Part shown: positions 1 to 10,260 of the stretch, in pieces
Layout: every line of letters starts with the position of its first letter
How positions within the stretch are numbered: the stretch's first letter is position 1
Assembly (NCBI GenBank): GCA_026874595.1
Contig: CM049316.1
Span: 44,159,695 to 44,223,694, forward strand
Direction of reading: 5' to 3'
DNA length: 64,000 bases
Source: Sipunculus nudus
Lineage: Eukaryota > Annelida > Sipuncula > Golfingiida > Sipunculidae
Notes under the pieces: model-generated
The model's input: the letters and a program-made list of their open reading frames with translations, nothing else
What the model was told of the DNA's origin: nothing
The model's database searches: none
Translations under genes and position numbers: made by a program

Positions 1-748
1 AAGTACCCGGTCTTCTCACAGATCTGTTATAAGTACCCGGTCTTCTCACAGATCTGTTATAAGTACCCGGTTTTCTCACAGATCTATAATAAGTACCCTG
101 TCTTCTCAAAGATATATTATAAGAACCCAGTCTTCTCACAGATCTATTATAAGTACCCAGTCTTCTCACAGATCTATTATAAGTACCCAGTCTTCTCACA
201 GATCTATTATAAGTACCCAGTCTTCTCACAGAACTGTTATAAGTACCCAGTCTTCTCACAGATCTATTATAAGTACCCGGTCTTCTCACAGATCTGTTAT
301 AAGTTCCCGGTCTTCTCACAGATCTATTATATGTACCCGGTCTTCTCACAGATCTATTATAAGTACCCAGTCTTCTCACAGATCTGTTATAAGTACCCGG
401 TCTTCTCAGATCTATTATAAGTACTCGGTCTTCTCACAGATCTGTTATAAGTACCCGGTCTTCTCACAGATCTATTATAAGTACCCAGTCTTCTCACAGT
501 TCTGTTATAAGTACCCAGTCTTCTCACAGATCTATTATAAGTACCCAGTCTTCTCACAGATCCAGAATAAGAACCCAGTCTTCTCACAGATCTATTATAA
601 GTACCCGGTCTTCTCACAGATCTATTATAAGTACCCGGTCTTCTAACAGATCTATTTTACGTACCCAGTCTTCTCACAGATCCAATTTATGTACCCAGTC
701 TTCTCACAGATCTATTATATATTCCCGGTCTTCTCACAGATCTGGAAT
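1..748. repeat. 30-bp minisatellite, about 25 copies, cut by left edge
   Basis: The unit is close to AAGTACCCGGTCTTCTCACA followed by GATCTRTTAT. Copies are 30 bp in strict register except one 28-bp copy at 391-418 that lost a CA. Units differ by 1-4 substitutions, often at the CCCGG/CCCAG and TCTGT/TCTAT positions. The array begins at base 1, so its left end lies outside the window. Because 30 is a multiple of three and the unit has no stop in some frames, both strands carry long open frames: + frame 1 is open from 1 to the stop at 418-420 with a KYPVFSQIYY repeat, and the - strand has a YNRSVRRPGT repeat. I read this as a satellite rather than a gene, because there are no flanking coding features. 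Confidence 0.97.
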
Positions 749-1000
749 GAGTATCAAGACGTCTCAAGGATGGCAACAGGACAACTACCCCTAGGATAAT
801 TACTAGAACACTCAAGGACCAATCCAGGGAACCCTGTCTTCGATAAAAATGGGTGCCAGGTACTCTCCGAGACTTAGCATGACACTTTTGCTTCACACAT
901 ATCTAGGATGAATACCCCGATTACTCAAAGATCAATGATGAATATTCAGTCTTTCCAAACACTCAGGAAGAGTCGTCTGTTAAGCAGCCTTCTCAAAAGT
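749..1000. repeat. Degenerate continuation of the 30-bp minisatellite
   Basis: Remnants of the same unit can be followed past the clean array, for example GAGTATCAAGACGTCTCAAG, the CTGTCTTCGAT stretch near 834, GAATACCCCGATTACTCAAAG near 909 and ATTCAGTCTTTCC near 942. Divergence increases away from the array, as is usual for minisatellite edges. Confidence 0.6.
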
Positions 1001-1341
1001 GATCAGTCTTCTGCCGAGGGTTTTAAAGCCTTCCCATAATACCGGGGAGTTTAGTAGCAGCTTCAGGATAGTTAGGACGTATACCGCTAAATCAGACTGT
1101 GCTGAGTTAGTTTTAACATAAACGTTAGTCTTCCACTTAAAGGAAAGCTCCGTCTCGACAGCCCTTGCTCTATTAGGCCAACGTGTCAGCCCGGTCCGGA
1201 TATGGCCAGGGAGGTTATCATCAGAATTTAGAAAATATATCTTAATTTTATTGTCAAATATACTTTAAATTAACAAAAAAGTTATTATACGGTGGCGTTA
1301 ACATATTATCTGTGCACTTTGGAAATGGCGTGGAGATTAAT
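1001..1341. other. No recognisable feature
   Basis: Mixed-composition sequence that turns AT-rich after 1220. I see no open frame, RNA gene or repeat here. Confidence 0.5.
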
Positions 1342-1565
1342 ATAATAAACTTATTTATTTTACATGGTTTGTTCAACTATTTATCATAACTAATGCAAGG
1401 CACTCTCCATGACTTGAATGGTGGCATTATGTAGTCTGCAGAGGTGGAGGAAACATACATGAGTCATATCTGAAACTGAGCACGAGCAAACTACAAACCC
1501 ACTCGCATAGTCACTCAGGGAATCGAACCCAGCGGAGAGTGCCGAGCGATTCACCGATTGTAATG
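1342..1565 (-). mobile_element. SINE-C, tRNA-derived SINE with LINE-like tail
   Basis: Read on the - strand, the 5' part (about 1565-1500) is tRNA-like: it contains CTGGGTTCGATTCCCTG, a perfect B-box core with its T-arm stem. The A box is degraded. The body continues through ACTCATGTATGTTTCC and CATGGAGAGTGCC. The 3' tail at 1380-1345 reads ATAGTTGAACAAACC then ATGTAAAATAAATAAG. The body and tail recur at 32842-32935 and the tail alone at 62766-62798. The same tail appears at the 3' end of the LINE at 48.95 kb. SINEs commonly borrow the tail of the LINE that mobilises them, so that LINE is the likely partner. I cannot assign a named family. Confidence 0.7.
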
Positions 1566-2184
1566 TAACGTGACCGTATTAGGCAAAATACTAAACCCGA
1601 GTCAATAAGTGTCACCAGCTTACAGATCGTCATTAGTACAGCTCTGCACACACGTTGATGCTACAGAAGGATGAATAATGCATATGAATATGGCAATTTT
1701 AAAAGTATATTATCCATATACATCCTTTACTACTGCAGGTTTATGAATAGCACAGGTGCTGCATTTATGTAAAGGTAATCAAACATGTATTATTATTTAA
1801 TCAACATTAAATCAACGTGTAAAAACTTAGTGAAGAAATAAATTGGAAATATACCAACAACCTATCTCTCTCTTAGAGAATAAAAACACGTACATCATTG
1901 GAATGGCACACATTTGAGGACCGGCTCTTATTTTTATTCTTTAATTAATTGTACGTATCTTAATTTATTTTCTTAATTTATAATTAATGCATATTTGAAA
2001 TGCAACAGCTGTGTGCCTATATTTACATAACATCATGTTATGTTTTACTGAAGTTACTCTTTATATTGTCAATTAGTTTGCCTGTTCATCTAACTGTGGC
2101 AAATGCGTACAGATCTGTCATAACGACGATTTGGTCGCTGTAATATTTTGCCTTACATGTATGACAGATGTAAATAGAAGAAGG
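1566..2184. other. No recognisable feature
   Basis: AT-rich sequence with several TTAATTAA-like stretches around 1930-1990. I see no coding or repeat signal. Confidence 0.5.
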
Positions 2185-2246
2185 AACAAATTTGGATTCG
2201 AACCCTTAATTTGTGACACGCAAGTCACACGTTCTTCCGCTTTGTT
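2185..2246 (-). other. tRNA-like sequence without a D arm
   Basis: On the - strand a 62-nt segment begins AACAAAG and ends TTTGTT, which can pair as a 6-bp acceptor-like stem. It contains a hairpin GTGAC...GTCAC around TTGCGT and a T-arm-like AAGGGTTCGAATCCAA with a good B box. The D arm is absent or reduced to a few bases. It could be a tRNA pseudogene, a SINE head, or a chance fit. It is unlikely to be a functional nuclear tRNA because the D arm and A box are missing. Confidence 0.3.
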
Positions 2247-3108
2247 AATAAAGCAAGCTTCAATAATAAGGCCAGTAAAAACGCTTTGTTTGAATGGTTA
2301 CAAGTTAATACGACGGTCGGTAATGTCCAAATGTTATTTCATAAATTCTTAATTTGCAAAGACAATTTGTCAATTCTGCTTTATACAATATTATAACAAA
2401 ATAAAAAAGATATAAAATGGAAGAAGAAGATATTAATGTTTAATTATGCTTCATTAAATACCAAAACGTTTATGATATTCTCCGAAAATTTTCCTGCAAG
2501 TCTCCAGAAATTCTCTTTATTCTTTCATTTCATTATATGGTCGCATTAATCCTTATCCATGTGGATAAACATGATGAAAAAAAAAAAAACAGTCAAAGCA
2601 TGGCCTTAAGGCAGCCAGCGATATATGAATAAAAAGATTAAAGCATAACAAGTTTTGAGCGTTAGAACAACCTTTGTGTTAAGCAAACTGAGAACAGCCT
2701 TCACTCATGGCGACAGGTGTTGTGAATAACAGTACATACTGATCAAAAGTAGTCATGTATAAAATTGATTCATAGTGTCCACGGAAAACCATGTCACAAT
2801 TGTTTTCTCCGTGATTCCTTCGCAAGGTTTGACATACCTTTGGCCAAATAGGTCAACGGTCATGAGTTGCAGTGCCAACGAAAAATTTTACCAGAGAGCG
2901 TTTGTGTGCATGGGTCCAAGCAAATCCCCCGTAAGATCTTATTTCAACAAGGCTTATGGAAGAACGTAATATGAACCATGGAGTGGTTCTACAGGGGACG
3001 GTTCCACAGATATATAAATGTCGAATTGGACATGGGCCCACCAAAAATCGAGCCCTTTTCTGCTGTCTGTATCTCCGTACAACCTCCTACTCCTAATTTG
3101 AATAATAT
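2247..3108. other. No recognisable feature
   Basis: AT-rich unique-looking sequence with an A12 run near 2579-2590. The short open frames look random in composition. Confidence 0.5.
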
Positions 3109-3109
3109 C

Positions 3110-3255
3110 TTTCGCGGACTATGGTCCATATTATTCTGCAAAGTTTAATTAAGATCCATTAAGATATTGTTAATATATTGTGTCTAGGCAAAGAGTTTAA
3201 ACCTCTAGTGGTCGCGACTGACCTAAGGGGTCGTCAAGGTGACGTCGTCATATAT
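3110..3255 (+). repeat. Dispersed repeat, copy 1 (partner at 5545-5690)
   Basis: Shared blocks with 5545-5690, in the same order and orientation, are CGGACTATGGTCCA, AAGTTTAATT followed by CCATTAAGAT, TTTAAACCT, a GTGGTCGCGACTGACC-type block, and TCAAGGTGACG. Identity by eye is about 75-80 percent with small indels. No protein signal. The ends are not sharply defined. Confidence 0.75.
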
Positions 3256-4392
3256 GTGAGACTTAAAGTGCAGTATTTACGTTAACGCGATGACGTCATG
3301 AAAAAGAAATTTTAAAATAATAACGTCCGTCGGATTAGCTTTTCTTTTTGTTTTTAGTACAGAATTAAGTCTTTTGGTCGGGAAAAGATTAAAAAAGATA
3401 TACAGTTAAGCTCATGCTCTTGGAACAATTACAGACATATTATGTGTTTATCCATGGACAAGAGTAAATGCCCCGAAGTCAATACACATCCACAATGTGT
3501 TTCTTTCTATGCTTAATTATAAGATAAATAAGTTACATGGAATGTGCTGTTATACAAACCCCGTAATTCCAGTGATATTTGAAACACATCTCTGTTTTAT
3601 ATGTTATAATAAATTATGGACTCTGCAGTTTTTATTTAAAATAAAGTATATTTTTTACCTATTTTATAGGTCAGAATGTTGTGCCGTTGGTAATTAAAAA
3701 TGTGAAAGTTCATTTTGTTTTGGCGAAAAGAAAGAGTAATCTCAAATGCAGATTGAAATCTCCTTAAGCATTAGTGTTTTTAATGCTTATATAAATTGTA
3801 TGGACAGACACAAAAAAAACAATGTTTAAATTTTTTTATTTAACCTTATGGAAAGCAAAAGATTTCATTTTTAGATTTTTATATTAAAGCTTAAAAACTA
3901 GACGATCAAACATTTTTATTTATTCTTTTAAAATGTAAGCAGAAGTATATTTTCATATTTGATATAATGCAATATTTTATTCGGTGCAGGTGGCCCCTCC
4001 CGATATTCCATATATAATTTTGAATAGATGAAGAATACTTAAAACAAAATTTGAATGGAAGATAAACGTGCAAGTAATCAAAATGGTAATCGAAATGTTA
4101 TTGTCATTGTCATATGTTGGTTAATGTATTGTACAGAGAGAGAATAGAAAGTGAAATGACAAGATGTGCTCTTTTTTATTTTATTACAACAATTATTTAT
4201 GGACTTTATACATTATTATACCCCTGTTGACCCTACGTTGTTGGATTTTCTATACAAAACATCATCAGATTGGTTAAATACCAAAACATTTGTAGCAGTA
4301 GGACGACCGTACAACTTCAGTGTATTAAAGCATTGTTTCTCTGGACAGACGTGTGGCTTTCTGACCATACAACAATGTAAACTAGCTGTGAC
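3256..4392. other. AT-rich stretch, no recognisable feature
   Basis: Many short A and T runs, for example 3810-3960. No supported gene. Confidence 0.5.
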
Positions 4393-4940
4393 AACCCAAC
4401 TCCGTAGACAATGATAATTGGGCTGGTAAGTTTACTTGAGTCATGATACAAGCAATATTGAGGAACGTATCGCAGTGGTCTCCCATCATGCTGCATTCAT
4501 ATTGTGGTAAACAGCCCATAATCTTTACATTATGCTACGAATGATGAACTAACAGAGGAATATACAAGTGAACTCACAAAAAAAAACTGAAACCCCGTCT
4601 CCTACAAGTTTGCTGCGTCCATAGTAACCCGTGCGAGCAATGCCTGTATTCATGCATGAGAGTTCAACAAACATTCGGTGGGGTTTACCAATATGCTGAG
4701 TTAAAAATATCTTTTCTCGCTCATGTTTGATGTTGTTAGAAAGTACACTAAAAGTGCTCCCGATAAGTCTGTGTACCTCTAGGTCATGAGGTGTTGACAA
4801 AAAAGTACAAGAATATTTGCATACTCATGGGGCCTTATAATGCGTTCCTCATACCAAGATGTAAAGGCACTCTGACAGCCAGTAATCTGGTCGTAATGCC
4901 ATAGGGCCGATATGGGCTACAAAGTTAACCTACCAAGAGA
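4393..4940 (+). repeat. Dispersed repeat split by about 430 bp (partner at 43270-43425)
   Basis: 4393-4432 (ACCCAACTCCGTAGACAATG to GGGCTGGTAA) and 4868-4935 (AGTAATCTGGTCGTAATG, GGGCCGATATGG) are contiguous in the reverse-strand copy at 43270-43425. The 4433-4867 stretch is therefore probably an insertion. It carries AGGAACG near its left end and CGTTCCTC near its right end, weakly suggesting inverted ends, but I cannot fix its boundaries. Confidence 0.55.
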
Positions 4941-5412
4941 TTTCATCTTCATACTACCAATTCTGTGGCTATGCTTGCGAAGACCTTGTTTCATCGACCC
5001 TCTCTATTGTTTATTTCATTATATTGAATAACACTGAACTTGTCTGGACCGAAATAACAACTGCAAGTTAGACGATTACATGCAAAGAAACACAGTTCAC
5101 GCGCGTACCAGTAACAGGACAGGCTTATTTGATTGGTGGAACAGATTTTCAATGCCTTCCCGGCTATGCTAAACGTTTGATCAAAACATCCTACAAGACG
5201 TCCCCATAAAACAAATGTTTATGAGTCGTTTGATTGGTTCAATTTCATAATTCAATGTTTAGGAAATAGCCTAAGTCTCTGATAGCGCAGCCAAAGAAGA
5301 GGTATAATATGAAAATGCGAGATTTGTATTAAATGTAGCATAGATCCGCTTGCCCATTAAGAGACCAGGACGAGTCTTTTAGAGACGGTCTGCAAAGTTT
5401 TTACAGAAAACC

Positions 5413-5525
5413 AACATGGACTCGAGTCCGAGTCCAAGTCCGAGTCCTCGAGTTCGAGTGCAAGTCCACCTTCATCGAGTCCAAGTCATTTTGAACTCGA
5501 GTCCAAGTCCAAGTCCGAGTCTACC
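5413..5525. repeat. GAGTCC/AAGTCC hexamer satellite
   Basis: Tandem degenerate hexamers: GAGTCC, AAGTCC, GAGTTC and CAAGTC alternate, with one interruption near 5465-5485. The same hexamer type recurs at 22026-22165, 41368-41465 and 41760-41850. The short SPSPSP-type open frame across it is a product of the hexamer and not a gene. Confidence 0.85.
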
Positions 5526-5544
5526 AATAACCTCAATAACATCT

Positions 5545-5690
5545 TGTTCGGACTATGGTCCACTTTTTTTACAGAAGTTTAATTTGGTTCCATTAAGATT
5601 TGTTTAAATAATATGTGGAAAATCAATGCATTTAAACCTGAAGTAGCCGCGATTGACCCAATTGTCTCATCAAGGTGACGCCACGATATT
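5545..5690 (+). repeat. Dispersed repeat, copy 2 (partner at 3110-3255)
   Basis: Starts just after the hexamer satellite. It keeps CGGACTATGGTCCA, AAGTTTAATT, CCATTAAGAT, TTTAAACCT, CGCGATTGACC and TCAAGGTGACG in the same order as copy 1. No TIR or coding capacity is seen, so its class is unknown. Confidence 0.75.
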
Positions 5691-6171
5691 GGAAATGTAT
5701 ATTGCAGCAGACAATCTGCCAGAAAACCGATATGGACAGCCGGCCATCCACAGAATGGCCGGGGTTGGTAATGTCATTTAATTCTTTATTTTCTTAAAAT
5801 ACGGAGCCTGTATTCATTAGATTAATATTATATGGCCTATTTGTTATTCTGTTGAGAATTTCTACATTTCTTACCGGTTATAAACATATCCGAAGAGGGA
5901 TCGTAAATATTTATAATATAGATTTCCTGTGTGTATTATTTCGATTTTGCCAGCCCTGTCTCCATCTTTAAACATTGCCAACATAATATAATATTAGCAA
6001 TCGCGTTCTTAAGTAAGCTATCAGACCAGTCTGGGAGCCTGTCAAGAGTGAACCCTGAAGTGTCTAAACAAGGTCACTTTTTTTAAAGGCATAATAAAAT
6101 AATCATTTTTTTTCCTTTTATCCTGTGAAGGTTCGGTCATAAAAGTCAAATGAGGGGTGCTCATTATTGTG

Positions 6172-6180
<9 letters not shown>
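5691..6180. other. No recognisable feature
   Basis: Unique-looking AT-rich sequence. Nothing supported. Confidence 0.5.

Positions 6181-6219
<39 letters not shown>
6181..6219. repeat. (AT)n microsatellite
   Basis: Near-perfect AT dinucleotide run of about 39 bp. Confidence 0.98.
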
Positions 6220-6223
<4 letters not shown>

Positions 6224-6319
6224 GAATGCCAAAATATTTTTTATAATATTATAGGTAAAATAAAAGGGACACAATTTTGTATATGACATTTTATCAGACT
6301 ATTATTGTTATGATGATAT

Positions 6320-6331
6320 ATAATAATAATA

Positions 6332-6393
<62 letters not shown>

Positions 6394-6432
6394 GATATAT
6401 TATCATCATCATCATTATATATTATCATAATT
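6320..6432. repeat. (ATT)n microsatellite flanked by TAA and ATC repeats
   Basis: About 20 ATT units (6331-6393), preceded by AAT units and followed by TATCATCATCATCATTATAT. The flanks are partly self-complementary, since TAATAAT on the left faces ATTATTATT. Confidence 0.95.
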
Positions 6433-6985
6433 GTTATTTCTTTCTAAAAGTAGAAGTCGGATTAGCAGAAGTTGAAATATCAGAAGCAGGAGAGAGAAGG
6501 AATGCTCTTAAGACTGATGTGTTTCATTGTTTATTCTGTATATGCACGATCTCCTGATTGTCTGCGTTCCTTTGCCCACTGTCCAGGGTCCCTGGACTCT
6601 GACCTAGCGGTCATGAGATCATGGTTCACTAATGGAAGCTCCGGTCACATTTAAATGTGCCGAAGGCAAGTCCAAAGACAACCATATCCTAATTGAGAAG
6701 GACCAGTCCAGTTTCTGTCAAATCCAGGGGGTTGACCTGGATTAGGCCGTAAATGAATGGCCCATGGTACGATTCATCTTATGTTAGCTGTTTTAATTAG
6801 GTAAAATTGGATTAAAAATGTCTATATTTATACTTATACTACTAAGATCACGACGACATGTGTTTATAAATAACAACAATTAGTAAAGTATTGAAGTAAT
6901 CCTTTGATTTCCATTAACCAAATTAGGAAACGCAAATGAATTCGATAAAAAATAATAAAAAATATAATATTACATGCAGGAAGTA
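6433..6985. other. No recognisable feature
   Basis: Unique-looking sequence. Nothing supported. Confidence 0.5.
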
Positions 6986-7150
6986 GAAGCAGTAGTAGCA
7001 GTAGCATTAATAGTAGTAGTAGTTGTTATTGTTATAGTTGTGTTAGTTATAGTATAGTGCTAGTTGTAATAGTACCAATTTAACAGTAATAGCAATTGTG
7101 GTGGACTGGTGGTAGAAGCAGTTGTAGCAGGAGTGACAACAACAGCAGTA
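6986..7150. repeat. Degenerate (GTA/GCA)n trinucleotide region
   Basis: Imperfect runs of AGTAGT, GCAGTAG, GTTGTTATTG and AACAACAGCAGTA dominate. It is a decayed trinucleotide repeat without a usable reading frame. Confidence 0.7.
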
Positions 7151-7750
7151 TATCAGCAACTGTGAACGTCTCAACAACGTCAAAATATGACGAATTGTTT
7201 GACCAAACTTTTCACGTGACACTGAAATGGCTTTTTAAAATAATGTGTTTTGAAAATATAGGTTAATGATTTTTACATTTTTTTCAGAACTGTGGCTTAG
7301 AATTATAAAGATTACTATTTATTTCATTACCCACCATCCCTTGCTTTCACCCCGTGACGAGTCAAGTGGCCTGGCTTTATCCTGGTCTTCCTGCGGCCAA
7401 ATACTGATGATACAGCCTAATGAAATCTGTGTCAAAATCCAGCTCGGCCTCGGCCACGGTGACATTTTGCAGACAACGGCAAGAATTTTCCCGGACTTAT
7501 TGATCACGTGGACAGAGGGAATGTCTTGGTTGCCACAGTAACAATGCCAGGTATCTGGAGCTATAGCTGTAATGTACACATAGCCGCCTCGAAACACACA
7601 CAAACCGACAACAATGGAAGTTGTAATCATATAATGAAAGCCATAAACTGACTGAATTTTACATACCTGGCTTCGTAAACGGTTTGTTTATCCGAAACAA
7701 ACTTAGCACTTGTTAGGAAATGACCAATTCAATGTATTTAAGTATTGAAC
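7151..7750. other. GC-richer block with a 104-codon open frame, function unknown
   Basis: 7340-7560 is clearly richer in GC than its surroundings. On the - strand a frame from an ATG at 7630 runs to 7319 with a hydrophobic start and several cysteines. A GTAATG near 7331 could act as a splice donor. On the + strand a TTTTTTTCAG lies just before the block (about 7278-7287). I recognise no domain, and a chance open frame is the safer reading. Confidence 0.2.
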
Positions 7751-8252
7751 GCATGGGTCGTAATAACGCCTTTCCGCCTGTCTCAGCAGACAGGCAAACA
7801 CGTGAACGGGAAGGTATTTTTCATTATGCATCCAATGAATCCGTTGGAACGATGAACATCAAGATGAACATCAGTAGCTGATAAGAAAGAACAAAATATT
7901 TTACAGGTGGTCTTCCGCCGACTACCTATATTTCCTATATTTTCCTATAATAATGGTCTATAATTTCTTATACTTTCTGACATTAAGGCTATCATCTCTT
8001 ATGTTTTCATGTTTTTTACGCTACACAAACGTGTTTCTGATATAACAGTGTTACCATTGAAAACATCAAGTCCTTTTTTTACAAGCGTGTATGTAGGATG
8101 TCATTTGAGATGGCAGAATCAGGTTTAGACTGAGCGAAGTGTGACTGAAAGTTTAATATGATAGTAGGATGCATCTTAGCGGAAAGGCAATTTATTTTTT
8201 GTGGAGAGGCAAACCCGTATTAATGCCTTTCCGTGGAAAAGGTCCAAATATC
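7751..8252 (+). mobile_element. About 500-bp dispersed element, copy 1
   Basis: Homologous over its whole length to 22975-23490. Shared blocks are ATGGGTCGT.ATAACGCCTTT, CAAACACGTG, ACAGGTGGT.TTCC.CCGAC, ATGGTCTATAATT, GAATCAGGTTT, CTGAGCGAAGTGTGACTGAA and AATGCCTTT. Both ends carry GTAATAACGCCTTTCC or GTATTAATGCCTTTCC in direct orientation, with one inverted GCGGAAAGGC about 60 bp inside the right end. It has no open frame and is presumably a non-autonomous element of unknown class. Confidence 0.75.
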
Positions 8253-8477
8253 AGAGATCCCTTAAACTTGTTGTGACTTTGTGCAGTAGTAATGATAAAA
8301 CATAAACATGTTTTAACATAACGATTTTTTTTCTAACGATCTCATACTTTCTGTAAGATAGATAGCATTTACGATTTTGAGTAAAAAAATATGCAAAACC
8401 AGAAGATTAATTGAACACCGATAATATATGTTTCTCACGATGGCTCTTTAAATCTCAACAGTTTTATATGTGATCAA
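8253..8477. other. No recognisable feature
   Basis: AT-rich spacer between two repeats. Confidence 0.5.
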
Positions 8478-8750
8478 CGCTTTTATATTATGATGCCACA
8501 TAGGCCCGGTGTCTAATGTCCGGTGTCTAATGCACCTGCGGGTCATGGGTACCGGGTGTGTAATTACCCTTATTACTAGGTCATAACACCGAGGAACCCC
8601 CAAAATCACACTAATATGCAATTGATAAACTGCTGAGGGGGCACAGCCTTCCCATTGAGCCAAAATCTCATCGCTCCCCTGAGATTTGAACGCACGACCT
8701 GTCCTAAGTTCTATGCTCTATCCCTATGGACCACAGAAACCGGTTTCTTC
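8478..8750 (-). mobile_element. SINE-B, tRNA-derived SINE (diverged copy)
   Basis: Homologous to 55647-55947: GGCCCG.TG, CACCTGCGGG, CCGAGGAACCCCCAAAAT, GACCT and CTCTATCCCTATGGACCACAG align in order. Read on the - strand, the head is tRNA-like with degraded A and B boxes (CATAGGGATAGAGC; CGTTCAAATCTC). A short tandem CCGGTGTCTAATG occurs twice near 8507-8532. Confidence 0.7.
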
Positions 8751-8785
8751 AGATTGTTAAACATTGTTAAACAAGCTTTCAATAC

Positions 8786-8815
8786 TTAGTGAACGTAAAC
8801 CCTCCTGGCGGAGGC
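8786..8815 (-). mobile_element. Terminal fragment of the GCCTCCGCCA MITE
   Basis: CCTCCTGGCGGAGGC at 8801-8815 is the reverse complement of GCCTCCGCCAGGAGG, the left end of the MITE family seen complete at 45820-47251 and 62701-63205. Only the end is preserved here. Confidence 0.55.
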
Positions 8816-8816
8816 A

Positions 8817-8944
8817 ATACATATTTCCCGATTAATAGCTGCAGATGATTGAAGGGCAGGCAGACAAAGGACACACAGGTATACATATTTCCCAATTAAT
8901 AGCCGCAGATGATAGAAGAGCAGGCAGATAAAGGACACACAGGA
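8817..8944. repeat. 64-bp tandem duplication
   Basis: Two adjacent 64-bp units (8817-8880 and 8881-8944) start ATACATATTTCCC and end GGACACACAGG, with about 6 differences. The duplication begins right after the MITE end. Confidence 0.93.
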
Positions 8945-10260
8945 ACAACAGGTACAGCCCGGACAAATTTCCAAGTGCAATTTAATCTACATTAGGCAAG
9001 GGAAGGCAGGTGTATTAATCGTCCAGGTGTAATTATTTGTTTACTGCCAAACAGCGTTATCCCAATCTACAGTGAAAGAAAAACAAATGGTATGGTATTT
9101 ATATTCTAATCTGAAAAATAAAATATCAGTGTTTTGTCACTGGTTGGTCCTGTAATATTCAATCATGTTATTTTGTCAGAGTTTACTGCTATGTATGATT
9201 CACAGGTTGGTAGAAGAACCGGTAAAAACATGTTAAAATCACACCTTGTAAAAATGGATAAACCTAGACATTTTTTCTGTCGACCACTTACTGTACTTAT
9301 TGCTTAGGCTAAGATTTATTATGTGTGGAATATGTAATGTGGCATGCGAATGCGGATAAAATCGGTACTGACTAAATAAAAAAGGTGAGATTCTTTATGC
9401 GCGGATCAGGCAAAACGAATCACGCAAAGCATAGAACGTAGCACAACATGGAAAACATGCATGCCGTCGTGCCGGTACGTATGAACATCTCAACACGCAT
9501 TCTGCATTCCGTACATGAAAAAAAAGGGTTACTCAGGCATTTTAATCAGAAATCATTGCGCGGGCTTTAATTTTTTCATTATAGACTTTCTTTACAATTT
9601 CATCTAATGGCTCAACTTAATGAATGGAAAATATTATTACCATTAATAATATATTTACTATTATTATTTCTTGTCCGCGTATGAGCGACTGGAGCTCAAA
9701 ATCGGTAAAATTCTACTGATAATCAAAATAAAAACTGTTGATGCGTCGGATAAAAACTTACGCACGCGGTGCCTGAGAAACATTATATTTGCCACTTCCG
9801 TTTACCACTTACGGTAGCAATTACGAAACTTTTTAAACATTTATCCGTGCGCTTGGTTTTGTGTGATATTAACAAAGGAACAAATCTGTGTGGGATGTAA
9901 CGGTTTAAGTGTAATTCCGACCGCAATCAGGCTACTTTGTAGCCAAACGTGCTAGGTAAAGATTTGAACAACACTCGCTGTAAATGACATACCATAAACA
10001 TACCACTGGCGGACAAGAGCTGGCGCAGACATTATGTCATCCAGTAAGTAATTATTTAAGGGAAACCGAATATGTCAATGGAAATTAAGTAATTACTTGT
10101 ATTATGTAACAAATACGGTTAAACCTTTATGTATAGACACCTCTCTATTACGAACACATCATTCTTACGAACTATCCTCTATTGTGGAAACTCCAAAAGG
10201 TTCATAACCTCTATAATACCGGCATCTCTCTGTTACGGACAAATTCAAAGGACCCATCAG
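8945..10260. other. No recognisable feature
   Basis: Unique-looking sequence of mixed composition. I see no gene, RNA or repeat. Confidence 0.45.

Noticed and set aside
1-748. CRISPR-like direct repeats
   Set aside because: Units are head-to-tail without spacers, and the context is eukaryotic.
387-896. Long frames with VRRLGTYNRS-type repeats
   Set aside because: Fully explained by the 30-bp minisatellite. Both strands are open, as expected for a repeat unit of length divisible by three.
5416-5607. SPSPSP-rich small protein
   Set aside because: Produced by the GAGTCC hexamer satellite.
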